A DNA stretch of 64,000 bases, from positions 124,001-188,000 of the forward strand of contig DVEG01000015.1 in assembly GCA_015295835.1 (NCBI GenBank), written 5' to 3'. Positions 1-7,692 of the stretch are shown in pieces. The stretch comes from Oscillatoriaceae cyanobacterium M7585_C2015_266 (GTDB taxonomy: Bacteria > Cyanobacteriota > Cyanobacteriia > Cyanobacteriales > Oscillatoriaceae). Below the pieces are notes generated by a model. The model saw only the letters and a program-made list of their open reading frames with translations. It ran no database searches and had not been told where the DNA came from. The translations under genes were made by a program, and so were the position numbers. Position 1 is the stretch's first letter. Each line of letters begins with the position of its first letter.

Positions 1-60
1 ATCTTAACTGAAGAATTGTAAATTTTCTAGCTTCTGGCCACTCTTCATTATTGGCCTTAG

Positions 61-84
61 AGGAGAGGCGATCGCTTCTCTTTT
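61..84 (+). terminator. possible intrinsic terminator of an upstream gene
   Basis: A short stem (GAGAGGC pairing with GCTTCTC, one G-T pair, loop GATC) is followed directly by TTTT. It contains a HIP1 octamer, so the hairpin may simply reflect that palindrome. The gene it would serve lies outside the window. Confidence 0.3.
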
Positions 85-192
85 ATACCTATGAGCAAAA
101 TTACTCAAGCGCCTTTTAAAGCCTTCAAAATAACGTAACAAGTCTTAACAAAGATTGATAAAAAGTTTCACTAACCAGGGAGTAGTTGAGCT

Positions 193-198
193 TATAAT
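193..198 (+). promoter_or_regulatory. candidate -10 box for the 106-aa membrane protein gene
   Basis: A perfect TATAAT lies 62 bases before the start codon at 261. No good -35 box is seen at the usual distance, so this is only a candidate. The gene has its own ribosome binding site, AGAAGGAG, at 246-253. Confidence 0.3.
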
Positions 199-260
199 TT
201 AAGATAGAAAAGTAAACAGCAAATATTAAAAATACTTGAAATTTAGAAGGAGAAAAAAAT

Positions 261-581
261 ATGAATCACTACTGCGATGAATGGATCAAAGAATGGTGCA
301 ATGAAAATGGCTGGACAGATTTATTTAGAGAGCGTTATGGAAATTACTGGGCATTTCCACCAGGAGCAGTGATACCAGAGCCAATCCCGAAAAAAACGCT
401 GCGATTGATAAAAGCAACAAAGGGAATGAGCCCAGATGAGAAAAAATGGTCGATAGCAGCAAGCCTTGTAACGTTGGTTGCTGTGGTTTTGAGCTTTGTG
501 CTCAAATGTCCAATGCCGATGGTGCTGGCATTTGCATTTAGCGCGATCGCAGTAGCAATGCTAGAAGTTGAGGATTGTTAG
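261..581 (+). CDS. conserved cyanobacterial hypothetical membrane protein
   Basis: This 106-residue protein has no function I recognise. The first 65 residues are polar and rich in Trp, Tyr and Cys (CDEWIKEWCNENGWTDLF, then YWAFPPGAVIPEPIP). The last 35 form two hydrophobic segments (about residues 66-83 and 87-101), so it is probably a small two-pass membrane protein with a cytosolic N-terminus. The start is well supported by an AGAAGGAG ribosome binding site 7 bases before ATG. The Trp-rich N-terminus ending in a Pro-rich linker resembles small conserved hypotheticals I recall from other cyanobacteria, but this is memory, not a search. It stands alone on the plus strand. Confidence 0.75.
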   Translation: MNHYCDEWIKEWCNENGWTDLFRERYGNYWAFPPGAVIPEPIPKKTLRLIKATKGMSPDEKKWSIAASLVTLVAVVLSFVLKCPMPMVLAFAFSAIAVAMLEVEDC

Positions 582-909
582 CATTTCCAATAAGTATAGT
601 ATAAAATCTATGATTTTAAAAATATTTTTTATATTTTCTTATGATAAAAAAAATTTTAAGGCTAAGAAAAGGGTTGACACCAAGACATTTAGGAAGCTAT
701 AGTAGCGAGTGGCAATGCGAAAGCAGGAGCTGGCAATTTCTTTTAAGTTTTAAGGAAAGCAAATCAATGGAAAGTTCTGGTAGGTGTTGCTATTCTGCAA
801 GACCTGAGAAAGCCAATGTATCTGAAAAAACCATTGTGTCTGACGAAGACCGTGAACCCTATCCCGCGCGTGAGCTGGCGGCGATCTTGTAGATGAAAAT
901 GCCCTATAT
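582..909. other. intergenic stretch with one doubtful ORF
   Basis: About 330 bases without a convincing gene. An 83-codon open frame at 641-892 begins with an A-rich ATG codon run, but has no ribosome binding site, an unusual composition (many Ser, Cys and Arg) and no recognisable motif. I treat it as chance. The first 60 bases are AT-rich and could hold a terminator for the preceding gene. Confidence 0.4.
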
Positions 910-1402
910 GACTCTAGTTGAGAGTCAAAGGTTCATCTCCTGATCGCCACCACGGTGATCGCTCTGATAAAGGAGATGAACAATGCAAGAACTAAGATAT
1001 CTACTTTATAGCACTTCATAGATAGCAGACATCCGATATGGCAGTCTAAAGGATGTTTTGCTGCTGAATAGAAAGTTTGATAGAAATAGCTTCCGTTTGG
1101 TGCTGATTAGAACAACATAAAGTTGAGCGTGGGAATCAAATAAATACGATTCCGATGGTCATTTGCTTGCTGTTCTACAGCCAGTAGAAATGGGCTAATT
1201 TCTACCAATAATTTGCCATGTCTATAATTTCGAATATTCCCAGATAATCCGTTATTGATATCAAAACGGACTTACTTTTTCAGGCTTTAAAACTAAGAAA
1301 TTAGCATCAAAAATTGTGCTGGATTTTTGTAGAAATCGCCAGATATTTTGAGTATGGGAATATTTAAAAATTTATCTCCTAAGCAAGAGAAGGAGGCTAA
1401 TC
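910..1402 (+). promoter_or_regulatory. long structured leader upstream of mgtA
   Basis: The 490 bases before mgtA contain an unusual density of complementary arms. Seen directly: GACTCT/AGAGTC (910-926); an 11-bp perfect pair GTTCATCTCCT/AGGAGATGAAC (931-941 with 971-981); AGCAGACATCC pairing with GGATGT and CTGCT across a 4-base bulge (1024-1065); GTAGAAAT/ATTTCTAC (1184-1205); a long-range 10-bp pair AATATTCCCA/TGGGAATATT (1233-1242 with 1355-1364); and CTCCT/AGGAG (1376-1380 with 1391-1395), which covers the mgtA ribosome binding site. A 12-codon ORF lies inside. In enterobacteria mgtA is controlled by a Mg2+-responsive leader with a leader peptide. Analogy here is inference, and the sequence does not look like the known M-box riboswitch. 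Confidence 0.45.
983..1021 (+). CDS. possible 12-codon leader peptide ahead of mgtA
   Basis: ATG at 983 opens a frame encoding MQELRYLLYSTS and ends at TAG. An AAGGAG ribosome binding site sits 7 bases upstream (970-975) and is itself one arm of a perfect 11-bp inverted repeat (931-941/971-981), so its translation should depend on how that hairpin folds. It could be a regulatory leader peptide for mgtA 380 bases downstream. A chance ORF in a structured RNA cannot be excluded. Confidence 0.35.
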   Translation: MQELRYLLYSTS

Positions 1403-4141
1403 ATGCGGAACACTTTTATTTCTGTGCGGCTTGGGCGGGGCAACAAAGGAAACAGTGCCTTAGAAAGCGCCAAGCTATCCCTTCGTGCTTTGGAAGAAGC
1501 TGGAAATAATGTTGAGCAGGTGTTGCGCTCCCTCAGCAGCAGTCGTCAGGGCTTAACTGAAGCCGATGCAGCCGCTCGGCTACGTAAGTATGGCAAAAAC
1601 GAAATCAGCCACGAAAAACCGCCCACCTGGTATATACAACTATTCAAAGCATTCAACAATCCCTTTGTTTGGGTTTTAGTAGGGCTAGCAATTGTTTCCT
1701 ATATTCTAGACTATGCTCTAGCTGAACCGGATGATAAAGATCTAACAACAGTAATTATCTTATCTGTCATGGTGCTAGTCAGCGGCTTACTGCGGTTTTT
1801 CCAAGAATACCGCTCCACTCAGGCAGCAGAAAAACTAAAAGCACTGGTAAGCACCACAGCAACGGTAATTCGTCGGGCTAGCCTAGATGCCCCAGGAACT
1901 CGACGAGAGATTCCCTTAAGCGAGATAGTTCCGGGAGATATTATCTGTCTATCTGCTGGGGATATGATTCCGGCAGATGTGCGGCTATTAACTTCAAAGG
2001 ATTTGTTCGTAAGTCAGGCAGTGCTGACAGGCGAATCCTTGCCAGTAGAAAAGTACGACACCCTTGGCAGTGTGGTGGAAAAACGGGCAGATTTACAGGT
2101 AAATCAGGATCAGGTGAGTGCGCTGGATATTCCCACTATCTGCTTTATGGGTACTAATGTGGTAAGCGGCACGGCGACGGCAGTGGTGGTTTCCACGGGC
2201 GAGCGTACCTACTTTGGCTCCCTTGCCAAAAACATTGTCGGCAAGCGGATTCTTACCAGCTTTGAAAAAGGCGTCAACCGGGTAAGCTATCTCCTCATCA
2301 CCTTCATGGCGGTGATGGTACCAATTGTATTTTTCATCCAATGGCTCACTAAAGGCAGCTTCCTGGATGCATTGCTATTCTCGCTATCGGTTGCCGTCGG
2401 ATTAACCCCTGAAATGTTGCCCATGATCGTAACCGCAAACCTAGCGCGGGGAGCTGTAGTAATGGCGAATCAAAAGGTCATAGTAAAACGCATCAATGCC
2501 ATTCAAAACTTCGGTGCAATGGATATCCTTTGCACAGACAAAACCGGCACTTTAACTCAAGATAAAATTGTCTTAGAGCGGCATGTAGATATTCACGGCT
2601 ATGAAAATGATGAACCGCTGGAGTATGGGTATTTAAATAGCTACTATCAGACTGGTTTAAAAAACCTGCTGGATGTAGCAGTTCTTGAACATGTTGAGTT
2701 AAAGAAGAAACTCAAACCAGTAGAAAACTATACCAAAATCGATGAAATTCCCTTCGATTTTGTACGGCGGCGGATGTCAGTAGTAGTAGAGCCGCAAACA
2801 TATCAAGCAGTGGGCAAACATATTCTGATTTGCAAAGGAGCAGTAGAAGAAATATTCAATATTTGCTCCCATGCAAAATACCAGGGCAAAATCATTCCCA
2901 TGAATGACTTTGTGCGGATGGAAGGGCTACGGGTAACACAAAGTCTGAACGAAGAAGGCTTTCGGGTAATTGCCGTTGCCTATAAGGAAATCCCCATTCC
3001 CCAAGATACGGTTCCCACCTACAGCATTAAGGATGAATCTGATTTGATTTTGGTGGGTTATTTAGCCTTCCTTGATCCGCCTAAAGATAGTGCGATTGAA
3101 GCGATCGCCGCTCTCCAAGACAATGGCGTTGCCGTGAAAGTAATCACTGGCGACAACGATATCGTCACCCGCAAAGTTTGTAGAGAAGTAAACTTGGAAG
3201 TTCGTGGGGTGTTGGTGGGTAACCAAATTGAGAGTATGAGCGATGAAGAACTCAAAGCTCAACTAGATACCACCACCATCTTTGCCAAAGTTTCTCCCCT
3301 GCAAAAAGCCCGTATCATCCGTCTGTTGCGGGAACAGGGGCACACTGTCGGCTACATGGGCGATGGCATTAACGACGCAGCAGCACTGCGGGATGCGGAT
3401 GTAGGGATTTCTGTAGATACTGCCGTAGACATTGCCAAAGAATCAGCAGATATCATACTGCTAGAAAAAAATCTAATGGTACTAGAGCGAGGGGTAATTG
3501 AAGGACGACGCACTTTTGCCAACATTCTAAAATACCTGAACATGACTGCCAGTTCCAACTATGGCAACGTATTCAGTGTTGTCGGTTCAAGTGCTGTACT
3601 CCCCTTCCTGCCAATGCAGCCGATTCAACTGCTAACCCAAAATCTAATCTACGATCTTTCCCAAACTACTATTCCCTTCGATAGTGTAGATAAAGATTTT
3701 CTCCGCAAGCCCCAAAAGTGGAATGTACCAAACATTGGACGATTCATGCTATTCATTGGCCCGATTAGCTCTATCTTTGACTACGTCACTTATATCGTCA
3801 TGTGGTTTATATTTGGGGCAAATACACCAGAAGAAGTGAAACTATTTAATTCCGGTTGGTTTGTAGAAGGGCTGCTCTCCCAAACCCTAGTAGTCCATAT
3901 GTTGCGGACAGCTCGTGTTCCCTTTTTGCAAAGCTGGCCTTCTTTACCAGTATTGCTTTCTACTGGAACAGCCGTTATTGTGGGTATGATTTTGCCCTTT
4001 ACGCCAATTGGAGCTGGATTAGGCATGGTTCCTTTACCTGCCAGTTATTTTGGCTGGCTTTGGTTCATTCTAGGTTCCTACTGTCTACTGACTCAATATC
4101 TCAAAGGATTTTATATCCGCACCTTTGGTAAGTGGTTGTAG
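1403..4141 (+). CDS. mgtA: magnesium-translocating P-type ATPase (MgtA, P3B type)
   Basis: This 912-residue inner-membrane pump imports Mg2+ using ATP. The phosphorylation motif DKTGTLT has its Asp at residue 379. The actuator-domain TGES motif (VLTGESLPVEKYD) lies near residue 212, and MGDGINDAAALRDADVGIS marks the hinge/Mg-ATP site near 650. The N-terminal cation-ATPase domain (EADAAARLRKYGKNEI) precedes the first membrane pair, and about ten membrane segments are present, with the C-terminal set after residue 710. Length matches the MgtA/MgtB family (about 900). An AGGAGG ribosome binding site precedes ATG. The gene follows a structured leader and is followed by a hairpin, a small membrane peptide and an MgtC-family gene, supporting Mg2+ homeostasis rather than Ca2+ or H+ transport. 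Confidence 0.93.
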   Translation: MRNTFISVRLGRGNKGNSALESAKLSLRALEEAGNNVEQVLRSLSSSRQGLTEADAAARLRKYGKNEISHEKPPTWYIQLFKAFNNPFVWVLVGLAIVSYILDYALAEPDDKDLTTVIILSVMVLVSGLLRFFQEYRSTQAAEKLKALVSTTATVIRRASLDAPGTRREIPLSEIVPGDIICLSAGDMIPADVRLLTSKDLFVSQAVLTGESLPVEKYDTLGSVVEKRADLQVNQDQVSALDIPTICFMGTNVVSGTATAVVVSTGERTYFGSLAKNIVGKRILTSFEKGVNRVSYLLITFMAVMVPIVFFIQWLTKGSFLDALLFSLSVAVGLTPEMLPMIVTANLARGAVVMANQKVIVKRINAIQNFGAMDILCTDKTGTLTQDKIVLERHVDIHGYENDEPLEYGYLNSYYQTGLKNLLDVAVLEHVELKKKLKPVENYTKIDEIPFDFVRRRMSVVVEPQTYQAVGKHILICKGAVEEIFNICSHAKYQGKIIPMNDFVRMEGLRVTQSLNEEGFRVIAVAYKEIPIPQDTVPTYSIKDESDLILVGYLAFLDPPKDSAIEAIAALQDNGVAVKVITGDNDIVTRKVCREVNLEVRGVLVGNQIESMSDEELKAQLDTTTIFAKVSPLQKARIIRLLREQGHTVGYMGDGINDAAALRDADVGISVDTAVDIAKESADIILLEKNLMVLERGVIEGRRTFANILKYLNMTASSNYGNVFSVVGSSAVLPFLPMQPIQLLTQNLIYDLSQTTIPFDSVDKDFLRKPQKWNVPNIGRFMLFIGPISSIFDYVTYIVMWFIFGANTPEEVKLFNSGWFVEGLLSQTLVVHMLRTARVPFLQSWPSLPVLLSTGTAVIVGMILPFTPIGAGLGMVPLPASYFGWLWFILGSYCLLTQYLKGFYIRTFGKWL

Positions 4142-4169
4142 ACTTAAAGTTTTCATACATACAAGTGCT

Positions 4170-4205
4170 AACTACTCTGCAATACTCTAACAAACTGGAG
4201 TAGTT
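4170..4205 (+). terminator. hairpin downstream of mgtA
   Basis: AACTACTC (4170-4177) pairs perfectly with GAGTAGTT (4198-4205) across a 20-base loop, and ACTTTTCTT follows shortly after. It may end or attenuate the mgtA transcript before the small gene at 4282. The long loop and weak U-tract keep confidence modest. Confidence 0.4.
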
Positions 4206-4281
4206 GGTACTTTTCTTAATTCAAGCTTTGAGCTATTACTGATTCATACTTGGCTTCATTCCTAATTTGGAGGTTTGTTTA

Positions 4282-4419
4282 ATGCTAGTTTTAGAAAACA
4301 TGTGGGCAGCTATTTTCGCTGTTGCTATTTTATTTATCATTTACTACGTTTTGATATATTTTATTGTCGTAGTAGTAATGAAAAAAGGAGTAAATAAAAA
4401 ACGCAGACTCCGTTTTTGA
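4282..4419 (+). CDS. 45-residue single-pass membrane peptide next to mgtA
   Basis: The frame encodes a very short protein with one long hydrophobic segment (WAAIFAVAILFIIYYVLIYF and on to about residue 32) followed by a strongly basic tail (KKGVNKKRRLRF), as expected for a single membrane helix with its C-terminus in the cytosol. A clean GGAGG ribosome binding site (4269-4273) sits 8 bases before ATG, which argues for a real gene. It lies 140 bases after mgtA and ahead of an MgtC-family gene. In E. coli the 31-residue peptide MgtS binds and stabilises MgtA; no sequence homology is claimed, but a similar partner role is a reasonable hypothesis. Confidence 0.6.
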   Translation: MLVLENMWAAIFAVAILFIIYYVLIYFIVVVVMKKGVNKKRRLRF

Positions 4420-4495
4420 GATACTAAAAAATTATTATTTCTCAAATATAAAATTAATTCAAGGGAAATAATCATGAAAAATAAAATACAACAAT

Positions 4496-4768
4496 TTGTC
4501 TGCCCGCTCGCCCCGGGGTAGAAAAGATACATTCAGCTTAGAATTCAACACTCATCTCCAATTATTTGCTAATCAGGTATCACTGCTTACTTGTCTGCAC
4601 ACAGGTGGGAAAATATCAACTCAGGAAAACTATCAGGAATTACTGAAATTTTGGGATGAATTACAACCCTATATATCTTTAGTTGCAGAGAGCGAGCAAA
4701 AGCATATACCTGAGCATACTACTTTGTATAATAGACAACCAATAAATGATATCCTAGACGACAGATAA
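4496..4768 (+). CDS. doubtful small hypothetical, possibly frameshifted
   Basis: A 90-codon frame opens with TTG and encodes a soluble, polar protein (KISTQENYQELLKFWDELQPYI in the middle) with no family I recognise. The only ATG with a plausible upstream purine stretch is at 4474, in another frame; it reads MKNKIQQFVCPLAPG and stops at 4519. The two frames overlap around a CGCTCGCCCCGGGG run. Either the gene uses the TTG, or a small indel in that run has split an ORF that began at 4474. It sits between the small membrane peptide and the MgtC gene. Confidence 0.35.
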   Translation: MSARSPRGRKDTFSLEFNTHLQLFANQVSLLTCLHTGGKISTQENYQELLKFWDELQPYISLVAESEQKHIPEHTTLYNRQPINDILDDR

Positions 4769-4946
4769 ATCTGCTTTAACATGTAAACGGATATACAGGA
4801 GCTTTAGCGATCGCATCTGACTTTAATTATCTGAGCCTGAAAACCCCGATCAATGTGTGTGTTGTAAGCTCAAAAACTTTAACTGAAAGATTAAACTAAC
4901 TTCTAAGCGGGATGATAAATTGTTTTTGGACACATTGGGGTAAGAG

Positions 4947-5648
4947 ATGACTCAGAAAGAATTTATTATTCGTATGATTGTTGCCTTTCTGCTAGGTTCA
5001 GCAATAGGGCTAGAACGTCAATGGCGACAACGAATGGCAGGATTGCGAACTAATACGCTAGTAGCAACAGGGGCAGCTTTATTCGTTATGCTCTCTGCTC
5101 TCACACCAGGGGATTCTAGCCCAACCCGCGTTGCTGCCCAAGTAGTTTCCGGCATTGGCTTTTTAGGCGGCGGTGTAATTTTGCGGGAAGGATTAACTGT
5201 GCGCGGATTAAATACAGCCGCAACCCTCTGGTGTGCGGCAGCTATTGGCTCTTTATCGGGTGCTGGGCTATTGTTTCATGCCAGTACTGGAACCCTTGCC
5301 GTTTTGGCTGCTAATTTATTACTGCGCCCATTAGGGTATCGTATTAACCAGCAGCCTCTCAAAGGTACAGAATTGGAACTGTGTTATCGCTGTGAGGTAA
5401 TCTGTCGCGCAAAAGACGAAGCTCACGTTCGCGCATTACTGCTGCAAACGGTAGCAGGTGGAAAAGTAATGCTGCGATCGCTTTATAGTGAAGATTTGGA
5501 AGATACACCTGACCGCGTTAGTGTAGAGGCAGATTTAGTTACTCAAGAACGTAACGATGCCTTTTTGGAACAAATTGTCAGTCGTCTGAGTTTGGAACCT
5601 GGCGTGATTTCCATCAGTTGGCGTATTATTGAGCAGGAGTTTGGTTGA
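4947..5648 (+). CDS. MgtC/SapB family membrane protein
   Basis: The 233-residue protein carries the MgtC/SapB signature: RMIVAFLLGSAIGLERQWRQ at the N-terminus, GLRTNTLVATGAALFVMLS, and GIGFLGGGVILREG followed by VRGLNTAATLW. About four or five membrane helices occupy residues 1-135. The last 100 residues form a soluble ACT-like C-terminal domain, as in full-length MgtC. The family is linked to growth at low Mg2+ and to inhibition of ATP synthase in pathogens; the function in cyanobacteria is not established. Its place 800 bases downstream of mgtA fits a shared Mg2+ response. No strong ribosome binding site is seen (GTAAGAG). Confidence 0.88.
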   Translation: MTQKEFIIRMIVAFLLGSAIGLERQWRQRMAGLRTNTLVATGAALFVMLSALTPGDSSPTRVAAQVVSGIGFLGGGVILREGLTVRGLNTAATLWCAAAIGSLSGAGLLFHASTGTLAVLAANLLLRPLGYRINQQPLKGTELELCYRCEVICRAKDEAHVRALLLQTVAGGKVMLRSLYSEDLEDTPDRVSVEADLVTQERNDAFLEQIVSRLSLEPGVISISWRIIEQEFG

Positions 5649-5711
5649 AACTATTTTCCCCAGCTCAAGATATTTTCTTAATTACGGATTTGTTTACTTA
5701 ATCCTTAATTA

Positions 5712-5784
5712 TGGAGCTAAGCGGACTCGAACCGCTGACCCCCTCAATGCCATTGAGGTGCTCTACCAACTGAGCTATAACCCC
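5712..5784 (-). tRNA. tRNA-Ala (anticodon GGC)
   Basis: Read on the minus strand the 73 bases fold into a full cloverleaf: acceptor GGGGTTA/TAGCTCC, D stem GCTC/GAGC with AGTTGGTA loop, anticodon stem CCTCA/TGAGG around loop ATGGCAT, and T stem AGCGG/CCGCT with TTCGAGT loop. The central GGC anticodon reads GCC codons. The acceptor has the G3-U70 pair that is the alanine identity element. The 3' CCA is not encoded. Confidence 0.97.
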
Positions 5785-5917
5785 TTGCGTGCTTTATTAT
5801 AATCGCTCAACTCTCCTGCATTTGTCAAGCCCCTTAGTAAAAAATTTTTTCTTTTTTTTCAAAGAAGGCTAAAATACCCTCCAGCTCTTGGTTACACTGC
5901 CTAAGACTTTACGGCTT

Positions 5918-6259
5918 CTATTGGGGGCTGGGTTGGCTTTCTACTGGATAGACTTGAACAGAGCTAATTTCCGGGGCTATTAATAAATGCGCACTTTTTT
6001 CCCTCCCATCCCACTGTGAAACCCAGTTTAGGTATTCGTCAGTATTGAGGTTAGGAGGTATATAAGACTGCTGGGTCATTTCTGTAACATAGCCAACATA
6101 AGCCCCCATGAGAAAATAAACTGCTACCATAGCTGCTGCTGCTGTGGCTACTAGCGTGCCTGCCAACATAAGCGCAAATTCTTTATTTTTGATCGCTTCT
6201 TGCATTAGGTGCAGGGACCAAGCTACCAGGGCAATGACAATAAGCAGTATTATGAACAT
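5918..6259 (-). CDS. small two-pass membrane protein, function unknown
   Basis: The roughly 113-residue protein has two hydrophobic segments: residues 1-18 (FIILLIVIALVAWSLHL) and about 30-55 (LMLAGTLVATAAAAMVAVYFLMG). A hydrophilic C-terminal half of about 60 residues follows, ending in a Pro/Gln tail. I do not recognise the family. The frame opens with adjacent GTG (6260-6262) and ATG codons; I chose ATG, and neither has a clear ribosome binding site. It lies downstream of hisF on the same strand, beyond a hairpin, so it probably has its own promoter. Confidence 0.65.
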   Translation of the reverse strand: MFIILLIVIALVAWSLHLMQEAIKNKEFALMLAGTLVATAAAAMVAVYFLMGAYVGYVTEMTQQSYIPPNLNTDEYLNWVSQWDGREKSAHLLIAPEISSVQVYPVESQPSPQ

Positions 6260-6334
6260 CACTTTATATATCTTAACTATTTAACCTTGACATATTGTAA
6301 CACTTGCTTCAGAAACCGCCACTCATCTTTACTG

Positions 6335-6370
6335 AAAATTCCCGGCTATTGGCTTTTAGCCGTTACCGGG
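6335..6370 (-). terminator. hairpin terminator downstream of hisF
   Basis: On the minus strand CCCGG pairs with CCGGG, and GGCT with AGCC inside, giving a nested hairpin (6341-6370) followed by AATTTTC. It lies 50 bases after the hisF stop codon. Confidence 0.45.
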
Positions 6371-6420
6371 TGGCTGTGACTGCCGTAACAAGATGTAAAG
6401 CAGGGAGTGGAGTGTTGCTT

Positions 6421-7188
6421 TTATAAACGCACAGGCACTTGATGCTCAGCCAGGTAATTTTTAATTTCCGCTACAGTTAACTGCCCGTAGTGGAGTAGAG
6501 ATGCCAAAAGAGCCGCTTCAGCTTTTCCCTGAGTGAGTGCTTCATAAATGTGGTGGCAGTTACCCGCACCACCAGAGGCAATCACGGGAATCTGTACTTG
6601 GCTTGCGATCGCCCGAGTCAGCTCCAAGTCGTATCCAGCTTGAGTGCCGTCGGCATCCATACTGGTAACCAGCAGTTCACCAGCCCCTCGCTGTTCACAC
6701 TCTTTTGCCCAAGCGAGCGCGTCGAGCCCCGTATTTTCCCGTCCGCCTCTTATATAAACATCCCAACCAGGGTTGGTAGTATCTTTACGACGGCGGGCAT
6801 CTATTGCTACTACAATACACTGATTGCCAAAACGGTCACTTGCCCTATTAATGAACTCAGGATCTCGCACTGCAGCGGAATTGATGCTTACTTTATCTGC
6901 TCCGGCGCGTAACAATCTTTTAATAGTTTCTAAGTTTTGTATACCGCCGCCCACGGTAAGCGGGATAAAAACCTGCTCGGCAGTGCGGTAAACCACATCA
7001 ATAATAATGTCCCGGTCCTCGTGAGTGGCCGTAATGTCCAAAAATACCAACTCGTCAGCCCCAGCATCATTGTAAGCCTGGGCCAATTCTACTGGGTCGC
7101 CAGCATCTTTCAAATTGACAAAATTTACTCCTTTGACAACCCTACCTGCTTTAACATCCAAACAGGGCAAAATTCTCTTAGCTAACAT
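6421..7188 (-). CDS. hisF: imidazole glycerol phosphate synthase cyclase subunit HisF
   Basis: HisF is the cyclase half of IGP synthase. With HisH it converts PRFAR and ammonia from glutamine to imidazole glycerol phosphate and AICAR in histidine biosynthesis. The 255-residue (beta/alpha)8 barrel shows both catalytic Asp motifs: [12 protein letters not shown] (Asp11) and [13 protein letters not shown]. The phosphate-binding GGG/GGI and ASGGAG loops are also present. I start at the ATG giving [11 protein letters not shown] because family members begin there; an in-frame upstream ATG at 7245 would add 19 residues unlike the family. hisF is not beside other his genes here, as is common in cyanobacteria. 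Confidence 0.95.
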   Translation of the reverse strand: MLAKRILPCLDVKAGRVVKGVNFVNLKDAGDPVELAQAYNDAGADELVFLDITATHEDRDIIIDVVYRTAEQVFIPLTVGGGIQNLETIKRLLRAGADKVSINSAAVRDPEFINRASDRFGNQCIVVAIDARRRKDTTNPGWDVYIRGGRENTGLDALAWAKECEQRGAGELLVTSMDADGTQAGYDLELTRAIASQVQIPVIASGGAGNCHHIYEALTQGKAEAALLASLLHYGQLTVAEIKNYLAEHQVPVRL

Positions 7189-7312
7189 CGCCAATCCTTT
7201 GCATAAAAATGACAGGGAATTGGGCATAGATTTCTCATAACCCAATCCAACTCTACAAAGGGTACCGCATACACTGATAAACTTTGGAGTGGTCTACGAA
7301 AGTGAAGTGAGA

Positions 7313-7513
7313 ATGGAAATCGGTCAGAAAGTAAAAGTGCGTCGTCTCAGAGATCGGCTGGAAACAGGCATGATCAACAAAATCAAGCAAAATCCTGTCG
7401 GCACAGTTTGCGGCTTCAAACCAGTCGATGGGCAAGCCATTGGCGTCATCGTCCGGTTTGAGCAGGGATGGTCCACCTGGTTTTTTGAAGACGAACTAGA
7501 AGCAGTTAACTAG
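7313..7513 (+). CDS. DUF2862-type small conserved cyanobacterial protein
   Basis: The protein is a compact, basic, all-soluble 66-residue sequence (MEIGQKVKVRRLRDRL, then VGTVCGFKPVDGQAIGVIVRF and WFFEDELEAV) that looks like an SH3-like beta barrel. I recall this as the cyanobacterial and plastid DUF2862 family; its function is unknown. An in-frame GTG at 7289 would add eight residues, but the ATG matches the usual MEIGQ start. It is divergent from hisF. Confidence 0.75.
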   Translation: MEIGQKVKVRRLRDRLETGMINKIKQNPVGTVCGFKPVDGQAIGVIVRFEQGWSTWFFEDELEAVN

Positions 7514-7692
7514 GAGGAGGAAAAATTCAACCAGCCCCTCCCTGTAAGCTGTCATTTGTCGCTAGTTGGCAGATTCCCAACTGTTGACAGAAAACTAATA
7601 AGGGACAATTAAGCTAGAGTGTGGCACGCGACAACCTTGGATGTTGCAGTGCTGCACTCCAGCATTCACCCCCTCACAAAAAAGGGAAAAAA

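Noticed and set aside
641-892. 83-codon ORF upstream of mgtA
   Set aside because: No ribosome binding site, odd composition and no recognisable motif; probably chance.
910-1402. M-box (ykoK) magnesium riboswitch
   Set aside because: The conserved M-box core was not recognisable; reported instead as an uncharacterised structured leader.
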